In this document: positions 63,784-64,000 of the stretch, piece by piece | How the letters are laid out: the number at the start of each line of letters is the position of its first letter | Numbering within the stretch: position 1 is the first letter of the stretch | Assembly (NCBI GenBank): GCA_964595625.1 | Contig: CAZQQU010000002.1 | Coordinates: 186,001 to 250,000 of the forward strand | DNA length: 64,000 bases | From: CAZQQU01 sp964595625 | GTDB taxonomy: Bacteria; Bacteroidota; Bacteroidia; Flavobacteriales; Flavobacteriaceae | Reading direction: 5' to 3' | Notes under the pieces: model-generated | Told to the model about the DNA's origin: nothing | Database searches by the model: none | What the model saw: the letters and a program-made list of their open reading frames with translations, nothing else | Program-made: the position numbers and the translations under genes

Positions 63784-64000
63784 ATGCAGTTATACCCCAT
63801 ACGATTTACACCGATATTATTTGAAAAAGTCTGGGGAGGGCAACGGCTTCAGACATTATTACAAAAGCCTTCTTCCTCAGATAGGATAGGAGAAAGCTGG
63901 GAAATTTCGGGGGTGACCGATCAAGAGTCGCAGGTGAGTAACGGTATTTACCAAGGAATAAAGTTACCTGAATTAGTGGTTCAATTTCAAGAGCAATTGG
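63784..64000 (+). CDS. manA: Mannose-6-phosphate isomerase class I, N-terminal part
   Basis: Only the first 72 codons are in the window: MQLYPIRFTPILFEKVWGGQRLQTLL, then RIGESWEISG and QVSNGIYQG. The opening P-x-F-x-x-x-x-W-G-G and E-x-W-E-I-S match the class I phosphomannose isomerase/ManA-like cupin enzymes. The metal-binding His region is outside the window. It starts one base after the hydrolase stop, so the two are coupled. Confidence 0.82.
   Translation, partial: MQLYPIRFTPILFEKVWGGQRLQTLLQKPSSSDRIGESWEISGVTDQESQVSNGIYQGIKLPELVVQFQEQL

Noticed and set aside
1..64000. CRISPR array or rRNA operon
   Set aside because: No regularly spaced direct repeats and no rRNA-like sequence were seen.

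Overview
This window is a chromosome segment from a member of the Bacteroidota, most likely a marine-type Flavobacteriaceae. The evidence is: about twenty promoters of the Bacteroidota form TAnnTTTG, usually 15 to 60 bases before a start codon; two secreted proteins with type IX secretion C-terminal domains (YPNP...GVY...KK/R); an S46 dipeptidyl-peptidase; a bacterial GH3-like protein; a CarboxypepD_reg/outer-membrane beta-barrel protein; DUF2723, DUF2911 and DUF4136 proteins; and frequent TTG starts with little Shine-Dalgarno signal. It is a mostly ordinary housekeeping region. I see no prophage, complete insertion sequence, CRISPR array or rRNA.

Layout. 1-2938 (minus): a two-gene LytS-like/7TMR-DISM-like sensor locus, cut by the window edge, then a duplicated secreted protein. 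3126-6788: purL. 6929-8316: a broken Crp/Fnr-family regulator followed by an FNR-like dyad, a small membrane protein and a group III truncated haemoglobin. 8317-8758: a gene-poor stretch with a possible decayed ORF. 8759-13073: a radical SAM protein, a tightly overlapping four-gene minus-strand run (GNAT, GNAT, VanY-like, M48 peptidase), a RidA/aminomuconate-deaminase-like gene and a cysteine-less thioredoxin fold. 13070-17030: a polysaccharide deacetylase coupled to a large TMEM260/DUF2723 membrane glycosyltransferase. 17187-22141: tRNA-Gln(TTG), then gpmI, a thioredoxin-like lipoprotein, a HAD protein, map and a family 2 glycosyltransferase. 22210-26940: 2-oxoacid dehydrogenase E2, a solitary HTH-DNA methyltransferase, obgE and a DUF4136 lipoprotein. 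27052-33657: TerC, S46 peptidase, rarA, rhomboid protease, rlmB-like methyltransferase, YvlD-like membrane protein. 33760-37088: tig-clpP-clpX. 37116-43048: ABC exporter, GH3, DUF2797, small membrane protein, der. 43129-53575: outer-membrane beta-barrel, MerR, M23 peptidase, alaS, a 53-residue membrane protein, AI-2E-family permease, lipoprotein, HerA-like ATPase. 53701-64000: secreted S8 protease, queE, DUF2911, gyrB, a hairpin-rich repeat, mtaB, a GNAT-like gene, an alpha/beta hydrolase and the start of a class I mannose-6-phosphate isomerase.

How the genes work together. Recognisable functional groups are protein quality control (tig-clpP-clpX), envelope proteolysis and peptidoglycan work (M48, VanY-like, M23, S46, S8, rhomboid), tRNA/rRNA modification and translation (queE, mtaB, rlmB, alaS, der, obgE, map), and central metabolism (gpmI, E2, purL). 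The less routine items are the broken regulator beside an apparent NO/low-oxygen haemoglobin operon, the solitary HTH-fused adenine methyltransferase, the degenerate LytS-like kinase, a dispersed 14-base repeat (cgcttacgcgaaaa) present in two genes and one intergenic element, and the hairpins at the gyrB and tig promoters. I did not find a convincing multi-gene system that I would call new.
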